The notes: a model not told the origin generated them from the letters alone. Positions 1-7,130 are shown, numbered from the stretch's first letter. The stretch: 10,202 bases of DNA from Halovenus sp. (GCA_003551945.1 PUNZ01000076.1:1-10202); one strand, 5' to 3'. Program-made: numbers and translations.

Positions 1-11
1 GATAGTCGACT

Positions 12-470
12 ATGGGTGAGAATCCACTGAACGTGGTTAGCCGAATTACCCTCGCCATGTTCGGCGTAGGGGTGGGGATCGGCCTTGTTGCATTGTTCAC
101 CTGGGAATGGATTGAAGCACTAGTGATGGCAGATTTGGGTGGTGAAGAGCGGCAGGTGGTCGAGGGGTATACACCGCTTGCGTTCATCCTCATTGCGAGC
201 CTCAGCGCACCGCTCGTTGCGGGAATTGTCGGGATATTTGAGGGGTTGCGAGCCTCCACTAACCGAAACGTCCTCATTATCGGGGTGGGCTGTCTTATCG
301 GGGCAACAGTGTTGATGATCGTCGCTGGATTGTTCATCAGCCAGGCAGGCCCAGGAAACGGTGAGGAGGAAAGTCCTGTCGGTGCATTCGACCTGATTGC
401 ATTGGCCGGATTAAGCGGTATCGGAAGCTTTCTGGCTGGACTTGTCACGTCCAAGTTCGGAACGCAGTAA
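12..470 (+). CDS. Four-helix integral membrane protein, function unknown
   Basis: I do not recognise this 152-residue protein. It has four hydrophobic segments at about residues 11-31, 54-77, 86-110 and 125-146, joined by short polar loops. The first external or internal loop is acidic (residues 41-51), and a Gly/Glu-rich loop (113-122) precedes the last helix. The helices are rich in Gly, Ala, Ile and Val, as in small haloarchaeal membrane proteins of unknown role. The ATG at 12 is the first possible start, because an in-frame TAG lies at 3-5; its promoter would be outside the window. The gene ends in a T-run and converges on the giant surface protein. No catalytic or metal-binding motif is visible, so no function is proposed. 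The reading frame is probably real because the hydrophobic pattern is regular. Confidence 0.8.
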   Translation: MGENPLNVVSRITLAMFGVGVGIGLVALFTWEWIEALVMADLGGEERQVVEGYTPLAFILIASLSAPLVAGIVGIFEGLRASTNRNVLIIGVGCLIGATVLMIVAGLFISQAGPGNGEEESPVGAFDLIALAGLSGIGSFLAGLVTSKFGTQ

Positions 471-481
471 TCATCTTCCCG

Positions 482-487
482 TTTTTT
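482..487 (+). terminator. T-run terminator of the four-helix membrane protein gene
   Basis: A run of six T begins 12 nt after the stop codon of the upstream gene. Archaeal transcription commonly ends at short oligo-T tracts without a hairpin, and none is obvious here. Confidence 0.45.
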
Positions 488-709
488 CAAAGCACTACAC
501 TGAGAGTGACTACCACCGTGGAACCTCCGTAACTGCGACCGAACAGTCAGAACCATCTCTCAGTTTTGTTTTCCTCTATCGACAAGGGCCAGAGAAAGCA
601 TATCAGCCAACAGGTTGCGGTCTTGATGTAGCGAGAGAGTCACGCCGTCCACAGCCCGAAAGATATGATTACTGTGCGACTGGTCAACATGTGCCAGAAG
701 GAATAGGAC

Positions 710-714
710 AAAAA
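710..714 (-). terminator. T-run terminator of the giant surface protein gene
   Basis: On the minus strand a run of five T lies about 26 nt past the stop codon of the giant gene, which fits archaeal oligo-T termination. The remaining 471-740 spacer between the two convergent genes shows no further gene or clear structure. Confidence 0.4.
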
Positions 715-740
715 GTTGAAACAGACGAAATGCTCGGGTG

Positions 741-3700
741 TTAGACGTCTGGGTCAACTGCCCCGATAACTCGGCTGGCAATACCGAGACCCATTACAAC
801 AACCCCTGCAAGCAACCCAACGAAGCCAACGAGCTGGCCGAAGGCGGTCAAGAACGTGCCAGCCTCTTGCTCGTCATCATCCGATTCGGAGGCACTCTCG
901 GTTTCCTCAGTTTCAGCATCCTCTGGTTCGAGGTCAAGCTCCATCTCTAGCTGTAGCCAGTTCTGACCTTCCGTATCCGCAGAGCCATCCTCATCAATTC
1001 CGAGTGCGGCATCAATGATAGGGCTCCCAGATTCTTCGGTGATGACGTACTCGTTATCGACGAATACCGCGGAACCACCTTCGTCATCAACGTCCATCTC
1101 ACCTGTGAGCGCACCACTGTCTTCAGTGGTTGCATCAATTTCGAACTCCAATTCTGCGTCAGAGTCAATAACATCGACATCCATCTGACCCGCAACCGTC
1201 ATCACACCGCTTTCAGGGTCGTACTCACCGCCGAGGTCCGGTGCCTCAACATCCGCAATTAGGTCAGCGGATGGGACATACAGGTCAGGAAATTCAACAT
1301 CAGTAGCCTGCCAGGTTCCGTCATCTTCATCCACCTCACCAACGATTTGGATCGGGCTTTCCCCAGTTGGCCAGTCTTCCGTATTTTCGTGGTCAACTGG
1401 TGGGAACGCTAGTCCATCCTCATCCTCGAACAGCAATTCTTCAATCTCGTCTTCATCGAGGTCACCGATTGTGTCGTCATCAGTAAACATGAAGCCGCCA
1501 GTACTTTCAGCGAAGACGTCTGCGTCACCGTCCGGAGAATCGTCCGAGTCAGCGTCTGCATCCTCGTCCGTAGCAAGGCTAGCAGCGGTTTCCTCTCCAC
1601 CGGCTTCAGCACTGGCCTCAACAGTATCATCCTCTGGGACGTCTAACTCGATTGTTTCGCTTTCGTCGGGTTCAAGCGTGATTGTTTCCTCAACAAATTC
1701 ATCTTCCGCCTCTAAACTGACGGAGGTCTCCCCTTCGGCATCGCCAACGTTTTCCACTACCGCATAGACCAGTCCTTCTTCGCTGCCAAGTTCGGTCTCA
1801 AACTCAGCAGTGGCCGTTTCTAGCTCGAAGTCTTCTTCTTCAGTCTCATCTTCCGCAACATCGACCTCAGCAGTCTTATCGAGATGACCGCTTGCTGCAA
1901 TGTCAAGGTCATCACCATCGGCGTAGACCTCAACTTCGTATTCGCCATCACTGTTCGTAGTGCCTTCCTCTTCGCTAGATTCGACAGTTGCACCCTCGAT
2001 TGCCTCACCCTCGTCGTCTTTGATAATTCCTTCGACAGTGCCAGTTGGTAGGCCGTCACCGTCCAATTCTGTCACGTCAAGACTCAACTCAAGTTCAAGC
2101 CAGTTCTCTCCAGGGTCATCGGCCGGAAGGTCAAGCGACCCATCAACTGCACCGTTCCCTGACTGTTCATCAACGGTGTATTTGTTGTCAACGGTAAGGA
2201 CAGCATCAGTCGTTGCTTCACCGGTGAGTTCTCCGCTCTCGCCCGTTGTCAATCCGATATCAAATTCAAAGGAAGCTTCCCCATCAAGATCAACTTCGAG
2301 TGTCCCGTCTGCAGTCATCTCTCCGGTTTCAACGTCAAGTTCACCTTCCAGACCAGGTGTATCAACTGAGGCTGGGAGCGGGAGGTTTTCATCTTCAATA
2401 TCCGGGAAGTCGACGCTTGTGGATTCCCACTCACCATCTTCGATAAGTCCTTCAATCTCAATTGGATTACCGCCATCTTCGGTCGGAAGGTCAAGTGCTT
2501 CGTCCTCATCAAACTCATCCTCAGTAAAGAGAATATATCCATCAGTGCTGGTTGCGGTGAAGGTTGCATCCGCACCCGCGTCATCAAGTGGTTCGTCAAC
2601 CTCGACTTCCGCCGTGTCACTCTCGTCACCTGCTGTCAGTTCCGCCGTGAAGGTTCCTTCATCATCTTCAGCAGTTTCCCACGTCAGTGAGAAGGTTTCC
2701 GAATCCCCACCGCCAACGTCAAGTTCGGTCGTTTCCTCCTCATCTTCCAATTCGATTGTTGCGTCAGTTGAGCCTTCAGCCTCACCGACGTTCTCAACGG
2801 TGGCTTCAACCTCGACCGTATCACCCGCCGGTGCCGAATCACCTGCAAGGTCAACCGTGAACTCAGCTTCACCGGAAGCAAGTTCGAAATTTTCCGTCAC
2901 CGTCTCTCCATCTTCAATTTCAACTTCAGTTTCGGCCTCTTCGTGTCCCTCAGCTTCAACGGTGGCATCGTACTCGCCGGCTTCAACGTTTTCGAGGACG
3001 TATGCTCCATCTTCATCGGTTCGTGTATCCGAGTCACCGACTTCGACAGTGGCCCCCTCAATCGGGTCGCCGCTGTCGTCGGTTACTTCACCTTCGATAT
3101 CTCCCAGTGCTAAGTCACCATCCACTTCTTCAGCATCGAATTCAAATGGAAGGTACAACCACTGTGAACCGGAGTCCGTTGCAGGCAGTCCGACTGCTGA
3201 ATCAATAACACCATCTCCAGTTTCATCATCCGCAATGAACTCGTTATCGACGGCGACGACTGCACCACCTTCTTCATCAAGGTCGGCCTCACCAGTGAGG
3301 GCACCACTTGAATCTGTTACCGCTTCAATCTCGAATTCAAACGAACCGGCTCCTTCGACGGCCACTTGCAGCAGGCCTTCGATAGTCATTTCATCCGCTT
3401 CGTGGTCGTACGTACCGTCAAGCCCCAATGGCGCGCTCACCTCTGCTTCAAGGTCAGCATCCTCGACAAACAGCGTTGGGAAGTCCACATCAGTAGAGGT
3501 CCAACTATCACCGGAGACGAGTCCTTCGATAGTTATTGGCTCACCGGCTGCTTCTTCCACCTCATCGCCATCCGGTGGAAGCATGAGTCCTTCCTCTTCA
3601 GCTTCTGAGGCGGAGTCATCCTCGAATCCGATATAGCCGCCGGGCTCGCTCTCGCCTTCAAGCATCGCATCGATATCTAGATCAGTTTCGTCGATGACCT

Positions 3701-5732
3701 CAACCGTCGCAGCGTCGGTATCATCGTCGCTTTCAACTTCAAGGTCAACGTCCCCCTCACCTTCTGCTTCCCATTCGAGCGTGAAGTCAGTCTCGTGGTC
3801 AAGCAAATCCGGCGTGACGGCATCGTCGATATCCTCACCAAGCTCAATCGTCTTGCTGTCCACTTGCTCACCATCAGCAGTGAGTGTAATCTCTTGTTCT
3901 TCGCTGCCTGTTCCTTCGTTTTCAACTTGCACGCGAACACCAACAACATCTTCCTCAACGACTTCATCATCCGCTGGTGTGGCGTTTACGTTGTACTCAG
4001 TCTCACCAGGAGCAAGCATGAAATCCTGTTCAGTGGTTTCAAGCGGTTCAAAGTCAATCTCTTGCTCGAACGGCTCGTACCCTTCAGCGTTTACTCTGAC
4101 CTCCTGTTCACCTGGCTCAAACCCATCAACGGAGAAACTCCCGTCCTCATCAGTAATGACATCAGCTGTTGCATCGTCGATAATATCGACTGAAGCATTC
4201 TCAATTTCATCACCGGTGTTGTCCTCCACAACACCTTCGAGTTCGCTGTCCTCGCCAACGAACTCCTCGAACTGCATGTCAAGGTTCAGTTCAAGGAAGT
4301 TTGCCCCTTCCTCGTCAGCAACCCAGTTCCCGTCATCGTCCACCAACTGAGCGTTCTCCTCGATGTTTTCATAGTCGTAGCCAGCCTCCTCTTGTCGCTC
4401 CTCATCAACGATGAATTCGTTGTCTACCAGGGAAGTCTCCCCATCGCCTTCCCAAGTGTCAGTATCGACATCAAACGCAGCAGCACCGTCCGAGAGGTCC
4501 CCACTGCCCTCAGATGTTGAGTCTTTCAGGTCGAATTTGAACGCCGCTTGGCCAGCAAGCGCGGTGTTCTCAACTTCAAGCGTGCTGGAGGTAATGTTCA
4601 TTGTCTCCTCATCGAAGTCCAGATACCCCTCCATCGGCTCCAATACGTTCACGTTCGTGGGAACGTCATCGTCAGTTGCCGGAACATCAGGGAAACTGAT
4701 ATCATCCGGTAATGCCCGCCACTCACCATCTTCGGTGAAGTCCGCTTCGATGATGATTTCATCGTCTGCATAGTCATCGAAGTCAGGGATGGGCGGGAGC
4801 TCAGCGACTGCATCTTCTTTTCCAGGGTCTCCATCCTCACCAAAAGAAATGTATCCTTCAGGAGAACTGGTCGCAGTAAACGAACCGACTGCCTCGTCAA
4901 TGGCTGGGTCTAGCGATTCCGGAACGTACTCAATCGTTCCTTCACCAGCCCAGATGTTATCGGGGTCGTAGCTGAACAGGTCAGTCCCGAGGATATTGTC
5001 GATAATCCCCACGTCTTCTGCGCCAGTCGCTTCACGGTCACCGATAGCGACGGTGGTATGCCCACCTTCTTCGGCGTTTTCACCCGGTGAGAAGGTAAAC
5101 CTGAACAGGTCATCATCAGCAAACGCCGGGAACTCAATATCATCTCCTTCGCCCGAAATTTGTTCAAGAATGTCCTCCCCACCCACATCTGGGCCATCCC
5201 ACTCTACGTCGACAGTAATCATGTCACTACCGGGCTCGGATGTTTCACTGATTTCAAGCGCATCATCCTCCTGTGCGGTGGTTGCGATGACTCCATCCGT
5301 TGGCGACACATCCTCAAGCTCTATCTCGCTTTCGTCGTATTCAAGCTCGAATTCAAGCTTATGAATCGGGTCACTCTCACCAAGGTCCTGTGCAGTCACA
5401 TGGACATCAACGGTCGAGTCCTCCCCCATTTCTAACTCGTTATCTGTCGGAATTAATCCATAGTCGACTGAATCCTCAGCAGCAGGTGGCCACGTTGCAT
5501 TGCCCGAATAGGCAAGCTGAGAATCAGGGCCACTCGCCGAATCAACGGTCGGTGACTGGGTATCCCCCTGCTGAGTTGCTGCTGCCGGCCCCACCGCCAT
5601 TGCAGCTAACGCTGTGACAAGCAGGACAGTCAGTACCACGACAACTATCCCCCGATGTCGTGTAAGACCACCCCGGAAACTATTCAATGCGGTTTGAAGA
5701 CACGCTCGCGTGTCCGCTGGTTGCGTTTTCAT
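741..5732 (-). CDS. Giant modular secreted protein with C-terminal membrane anchor
   Basis: This is a secreted cell-surface protein of 1663 residues. Numbering here follows the longest frame, which starts at a GTG at 5777; the likely start, ATG at 5732, is residue 16. A basic head and hydrophobic segment (about 43-62) ending near Ala-Ala-Ala67 form a signal peptide. Then come a cohesin-like beta domain (about 113-288), module A1 (299-506), B1 (511-588), C1 (590-695), A2 (703-881), B2 (893-967), C2 (969-1061), A3 (1070-1236), B3 (1246-1320), C3 (1321-1400), A4 (1420-1616), an acidic linker (1617-1640), one membrane helix (about 1641-1667) and an 11-residue tail. B modules resemble CarboxypepD_reg and C modules resemble CARDB Ig domains; the A module is unrecognised. 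About a quarter to a third of residues are Asp or Glu, and Lys appears about nine times. N-glycosylation sequons lie only at N93, N394, N527 and N598. A structural or adhesive envelope role is inferred; no enzyme motif is seen. The ATG start is chosen because a TATA-like box lies about 27 nt upstream of it. Confidence 0.9.
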   Translation of the reverse strand: MKTQPADTRACLQTALNSFRGGLTRHRGIVVVVLTVLLVTALAAMAVGPAAATQQGDTQSPTVDSASGPDSQLAYSGNATWPPAAEDSVDYGLIPTDNELEMGEDSTVDVHVTAQDLGESDPIHKLEFELEYDESEIELEDVSPTDGVIATTAQEDDALEISETSEPGSDMITVDVEWDGPDVGGEDILEQISGEGDDIEFPAFADDDLFRFTFSPGENAEEGGHTTVAIGDREATGAEDVGIIDNILGTDLFSYDPDNIWAGEGTIEYVPESLDPAIDEAVGSFTATSSPEGYISFGEDGDPGKEDAVAELPPIPDFDDYADDEIIIEADFTEDGEWRALPDDISFPDVPATDDDVPTNVNVLEPMEGYLDFDEETMNITSSTLEVENTALAGQAAFKFDLKDSTSEGSGDLSDGAAAFDVDTDTWEGDGETSLVDNEFIVDEERQEEAGYDYENIEENAQLVDDDGNWVADEEGANFLELNLDMQFEEFVGEDSELEGVVEDNTGDEIENASVDIIDDATADVITDEDGSFSVDGFEPGEQEVRVNAEGYEPFEQEIDFEPLETTEQDFMLAPGETEYNVNATPADDEVVEEDVVGVRVQVENEGTGSEEQEITLTADGEQVDSKTIELGEDIDDAVTPDLLDHETDFTLEWEAEGEGDVDLEVESDDDTDAATVEVIDETDLDIDAMLEGESEPGGYIGFEDDSASEAEEEGLMLPPDGDEVEEAAGEPITIEGLVSGDSWTSTDVDFPTLFVEDADLEAEVSAPLGLDGTYDHEADEMTIEGLLQVAVEGAGSFEFEIEAVTDSSGALTGEADLDEEGGAVVAVDNEFIADDETGDGVIDSAVGLPATDSGSQWLYLPFEFDAEEVDGDLALGDIEGEVTDDSGDPIEGATVEVGDSDTRTDEDGAYVLENVEAGEYDATVEAEGHEEAETEVEIEDGETVTENFELASGEAEFTVDLAGDSAPAGDTVEVEATVENVGEAEGSTDATIELEDEEETTELDVGGGDSETFSLTWETAEDDEGTFTAELTAGDESDTAEVEVDEPLDDAGADATFTATSTDGYILFTEDEFDEDEALDLPTEDGGNPIEIEGLIEDGEWESTSVDFPDIEDENLPLPASVDTPGLEGELDVETGEMTADGTLEVDLDGEASFEFDIGLTTGESGELTGEATTDAVLTVDNKYTVDEQSGNGAVDGSLDLPADDPGENWLELELSLDVTELDGDGLPTGTVEGIIKDDEGEAIEGATVESSEEEGTTNSDGEYEVEVYADGDDLDIAASGHLDKTAEVDVAEDETEEEDFELETATAEFETELGSEEGLVYAVVENVGDAEGETSVSLEAEDEFVEETITLEPDESETIELDVPEDDTVEASAEAGGEETAASLATDEDADADSDDSPDGDADVFAESTGGFMFTDDDTIGDLDEDEIEELLFEDEDGLAFPPVDHENTEDWPTGESPIQIVGEVDEDDGTWQATDVEFPDLYVPSADLIADVEAPDLGGEYDPESGVMTVAGQMDVDVIDSDAELEFEIDATTEDSGALTGEMDVDDEGGSAVFVDNEYVITEESGSPIIDAALGIDEDGSADTEGQNWLQLEMELDLEPEDAETEETESASESDDDEQEAGTFLTAFGQLVGFVGLLAGVVVMGLGIASRVIGAVDPDV
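930..4883 (-). repeat. Protein-level repeat: four copies of module A
   Basis: Four diverged copies of one module of about 170-210 residues lie at 4260-4883 (A1), 3135-3671 (A2), 2070-2570 (A3) and 930-1520 (A4). Each begins with a Gly-Tyr/Phe-Ile/Met-x-Phe strand. Next comes a Trp-x-(Ser/Ala)-Thr-x-Val-x-Phe-Pro strand, less clear in A1. A stretch like Gly-x-Tyr/Leu-Asp-x-Glu-(Thr/Ser/Ala)-Gly/Glu-x-Met-Thr and a strand with Phe-Glu-Phe or a variant follow. Copies 2-4 then have Ser-Gly-(Ala/Glu)-Leu-Thr-Gly-Glu. All four share Val-Asp-Asn-(Glu/Lys), and all end in a Leu-x-Leu/Phe strand, with Trp-Leu before it in A2-A4 and Phe-Leu in A1. A1 is the most diverged and has an insertion around residues 420-445. 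The repeat is seen in protein; I noticed no long exact DNA repeat, so the duplications look old. Confidence 0.8.
1578..4247 (-). repeat. Protein-level repeat: three B-C spacer cassettes
   Basis: Three B-C cassettes alternate with the A modules, at 3693-4247, 2595-3101 and 1578-2042. B has the CarboxypepD_reg signature: Gly-x-Val/Ile-x-Asp, then Glu-Gly-Ala-Thr-Val-Glu or close, then Asp-Glu/Ser-Asp-Gly-x-Tyr/Phe. C has the CARDB-like pattern with Val-Glu-Asn-Val-Gly-(Glu/Asp)-Ala-Glu-Gly in copies 2 and 3. The corresponding Val-Glu-Asn-Glu-Gly-Thr-Gly-Ser stretch is found in copy 1. In such proteins these Ig-like folds usually act as spacers between functional modules. Confidence 0.75.
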
Positions 5733-5758
5733 GTGAATCCCCACGCTAACTCGTAGAG

Positions 5759-5766
5759 TTATATTC
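5759..5766 (-). promoter_or_regulatory. TATA box of the giant surface protein gene
   Basis: On the minus strand this reads GAATATAA. Its centre lies about 27-30 nt before the ATG at 5732, which predicts transcription starting at or a few nt before that ATG, as in the leaderless or near-leaderless mRNAs typical of haloarchaea. It also lies downstream of the alternative GTG at 5777, which argues against that start. Confidence 0.5.
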
Positions 5767-5780
5767 CATCCTCTCACTTA

Positions 5781-5796
5781 ATTGTAATTGAACAAT
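5781..5796. promoter_or_regulatory. Inverted repeat, possible operator for the giant gene
   Basis: ATTGT, 6 nt, ACAAT is a perfect inverted repeat with 5-bp arms. It lies about 15 nt upstream of the TATA box of the giant gene, where haloarchaeal activators often bind. The surroundings are AT-rich, so chance is possible. Confidence 0.3.
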
Positions 5797-5848
5797 GAGA
5801 AAGTTCAGTAAGGTTTTACAATTTCAGATAATGATAATAAGGAATTAT

Positions 5849-5862
5849 TGCCCACAAGGGCA
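5849..5862. promoter_or_regulatory. Inverted repeat in the divergent spacer
   Basis: TGCCC, 4 nt, GGGCA is a perfect inverted repeat with GC-rich 5-bp arms in an otherwise AT-rich spacer. It is roughly midway between the two divergent promoters. A protein-binding site is a guess from position only. Confidence 0.3.
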
Positions 5863-5878
5863 GATATTGAGTTTCGTT

Positions 5879-5898
5879 AATTACCTATGTAGGTAATT
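5879..5898. promoter_or_regulatory. Perfect 20-bp palindrome upstream of the short envelope protein gene
   Basis: AATTACCTA, TG, TAGGTAATT is a perfect inverted repeat with 9-bp arms. It ends 8 nt before the TATA box at 5907. A tight dyad at this position is what an operator for a dimeric winged-helix or ribbon-helix-helix regulator would look like. The regulator is not encoded in this window. Confidence 0.55.
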
Positions 5899-5906
5899 TC
5901 TTCGTG

Positions 5907-5914
5907 TTTAAATA
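5907..5914 (+). promoter_or_regulatory. TATA box of the short envelope protein gene
   Basis: TTTAAATA is an excellent archaeal TATA box. Its centre is about 26 nt upstream of the ATG at 5937, so the transcript should be leaderless and begin at or next to that ATG. This decides the start against the GTG at 5904. Confidence 0.8.
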
Positions 5915-5936
5915 TCAAGACGGTGCCAGCGACCGT

Positions 5937-6380
5937 ATGTCAGTTCAAACCCTCTGGGATGACAACCGAGCCATCGAGGGCTTACCGATTCGGTTAGTGA
6001 TTGCACTTGTTGTCGGAGTGGCATGCCTCTCGGTGATGATGGCGGTGATTGACGGGATGGACACATTTGAATCGACAGAACTAGAAACCCAGCCAGAGCC
6101 GGAGATTATCCCACCGGAGCAGACCGATGTCACGGTAACCGTTGTCGACAGTGATGGCAATACGGTCGCTGGAGCAACAGTCATTGCAGAAGGCGAGACA
6201 GCGATGGTACCCAATTTGGCTACTGCCGAAACAGGAGCAGATGGAAATGCGACGCTATCGCTCGACCCGACGCTCCCGGAAAATCGTGACCGTGGTGAAA
6301 TTTCACTCGATATTAGACCACCTGAGGGAGAGTACACTGATGACAGAGAAAATACAGGGATTCTGGTAATTGACAATTAG
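5937..6380 (+). CDS. Membrane-anchored protein with one carboxypeptidase-regulatory-like domain
   Basis: This 147-residue protein has a short polar head, one membrane helix (about residues 17-38), an acidic Pro-rich linker (about 43-62) and a beta domain (64-145). The beta domain resembles CarboxypepD_reg: a Val-Thr-Val-Thr-Val-Val-Asp strand, Asp-Gly-Asn-Thr-Val-Ala-Gly-Ala-Thr-Val, then Thr-Gly-Ala-Asp-Gly-Asn-Ala-Thr-Leu. The N-terminal stretch Asp-Asn-Arg-Ala-Ile-Glu-Gly-Leu-Pro followed by a helix recalls haloarchaeal pilin-like proteins, but I cannot show a prepilin cleavage site. The domain should face the cell exterior. The gene is divergent from the giant surface protein, which contains three domains of the same fold, so a joint envelope role is plausible. 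Its stop lies 12 nt from the stop of the convergent pimT2. An alternative GTG at 5904 would precede the TATA box and is unlikely. Confidence 0.85.
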   Translation: MSVQTLWDDNRAIEGLPIRLVIALVVGVACLSVMMAVIDGMDTFESTELETQPEPEIIPPEQTDVTVTVVDSDGNTVAGATVIAEGETAMVPNLATAETGADGNATLSLDPTLPENRDRGEISLDIRPPEGEYTDDRENTGILVIDN

Positions 6381-6392
6381 GCAATAGTACGA

Positions 6393-7130
6393 CTACGACC
6401 CATCCCAGTCAATCCACTCAAGCTCCCAGCCGCGACGGCGTTGAGCATGGCGTTTTGCAAACTCCCGGTCCTCTCGGTGTGTTCGATTCCGTTCGAGTGT
6501 CCCCGCTTGCTCACCATCAACCAACATTGGTTCGAAAGCACAGCCACCAAGCCGTGTCACCGACCCATCAGCGTCAACGATAGCGATAGACTGTTGCTGG
6601 GCGCCGAGTGGCATCACTAACCGGCCATCACTTGATAGCTGCGCAAGCAGCTGCTCTGGCGGCTGAACTGCTGCTGCTTCAAGCAGTATTTTGTCGTACG
6701 GCGCATACTCTGCAAATCCGACAGCCCCGTCGCGGCAGTCTACAAGGACGGTCTCATATCCCGCCTGCGAGAGCATAGTACGGGCCTCATACACGACGCG
6801 TCTATTGATATCGATAGCCTGAACGTTTTCACCGCCAACAATCTCTGCCAACACAGCGGCCGTATATCCAATTCCGGCACCAACAACGAGGACGGAATCT
6901 TCAGGGTCAGCAGCGAGCGGTTCCAACAACCGAGCAACTGTACTGGGGGCGAGCACGCGCGTTCCAAACCGCTCATACGGTCGGTCGGCGTAGGCGGCTT
7001 GGTCATCCGGGAGGAACTCGTGCCGAGGTACCGCACGCATCGCAATGGAGAGGGACTCGCTTTCGAGACAGCCTTTACTCTCGTGTTCAAGGCTATCGAC
7101 CATATCATCCCGTAAGACCGAGAGATCCAT
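6393..7130 (-). CDS. pimT2: Protein-L-isoaspartate O-methyltransferase paralogue, catalytic motif diverged
   Basis: This 245-residue protein is a class I SAM-dependent methyltransferase of the PIMT type. The SAM-binding loop is Val-Val-Gly-Ala-Gly-Ile-Gly-Tyr (82-89), the ribose-binding acid is probably Asp107, and a motif like Tyr-Asp-Lys-Ile-Leu-Leu-Glu-Ala follows at 145-152. The N-terminal Ala-Val-Pro-Arg-His-Glu-Phe-Leu-Pro (33-41) is typical of the family. Where PIMT has Gln-Thr-Ile-Ser, this copy has Thr-Arg-Val-Leu (57-60), so the Ser of the family's active site is Leu. Classical repair of L-isoaspartyl residues is therefore doubtful. It also has a C-terminal tail with an Arg cluster and three Trp (about 230-245). 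The ATG at 7130 is preferred over one at 7187 because GGAG lies 7 nt before it. It follows pimT1 by 59 nt in the same operon. Confidence 0.88.
   Translation of the reverse strand: MDLSVLRDDMVDSLEHESKGCLESESLSIAMRAVPRHEFLPDDQAAYADRPYERFGTRVLAPSTVARLLEPLAADPEDSVLVVGAGIGYTAAVLAEIVGGENVQAIDINRRVVYEARTMLSQAGYETVLVDCRDGAVGFAEYAPYDKILLEAAAVQPPEQLLAQLSSDGRLVMPLGAQQQSIAIVDADGSVTRLGGCAFEPMLVDGEQAGTLERNRTHREDREFAKRHAQRRRGWELEWIDWDGS

Noticed and set aside
442..744. 100-codon frame in the convergent spacer
   Set aside because: It overlaps the end of the four-helix protein and has no recognisable hydrophobic or domain pattern. It also has no promoter and mixed composition unlike the neighbouring acidic proteins.
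560..781. 73-codon minus-strand frame with a Phe/Leu-rich stretch
   Set aside because: It overlaps the end of the giant gene in another frame and would start inside it without a ribosome site; the hydrophobic stretch is short.
741..830. PGF-CTERM archaeosortase signal at the end of the giant protein
   Set aside because: No Pro-Gly-Phe before the helix and no basic cluster after it; the helix is longer than in such signals.
1960..3636. 558-codon open frame on the plus strand, antisense to the giant gene
   Set aside because: It is almost all Ser, Pro, Val and Thr. Runs of Asp and Glu codons (GAN) read on the other strand in a shifted frame give TCN, i.e. Ser, and remove stops. It is a shadow of an acidic protein.
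3694..4350. 218-codon Ser-rich open frame, antisense to the giant gene
   Set aside because: Same artefact of Asp/Glu codons on the opposite strand; no domain and no start signal.
930..4883. DNA-level tandem repeat or CRISPR-like array in the giant gene
   Set aside because: Repetition is visible in protein, but I saw no long exact DNA repeats or regular short repeats with unique spacers.
5945..6376. 143-codon frame antisense to the short envelope protein
   Set aside because: Ser/Val/Thr-rich mirror of the real gene, which has a strong TATA box and a clear domain.
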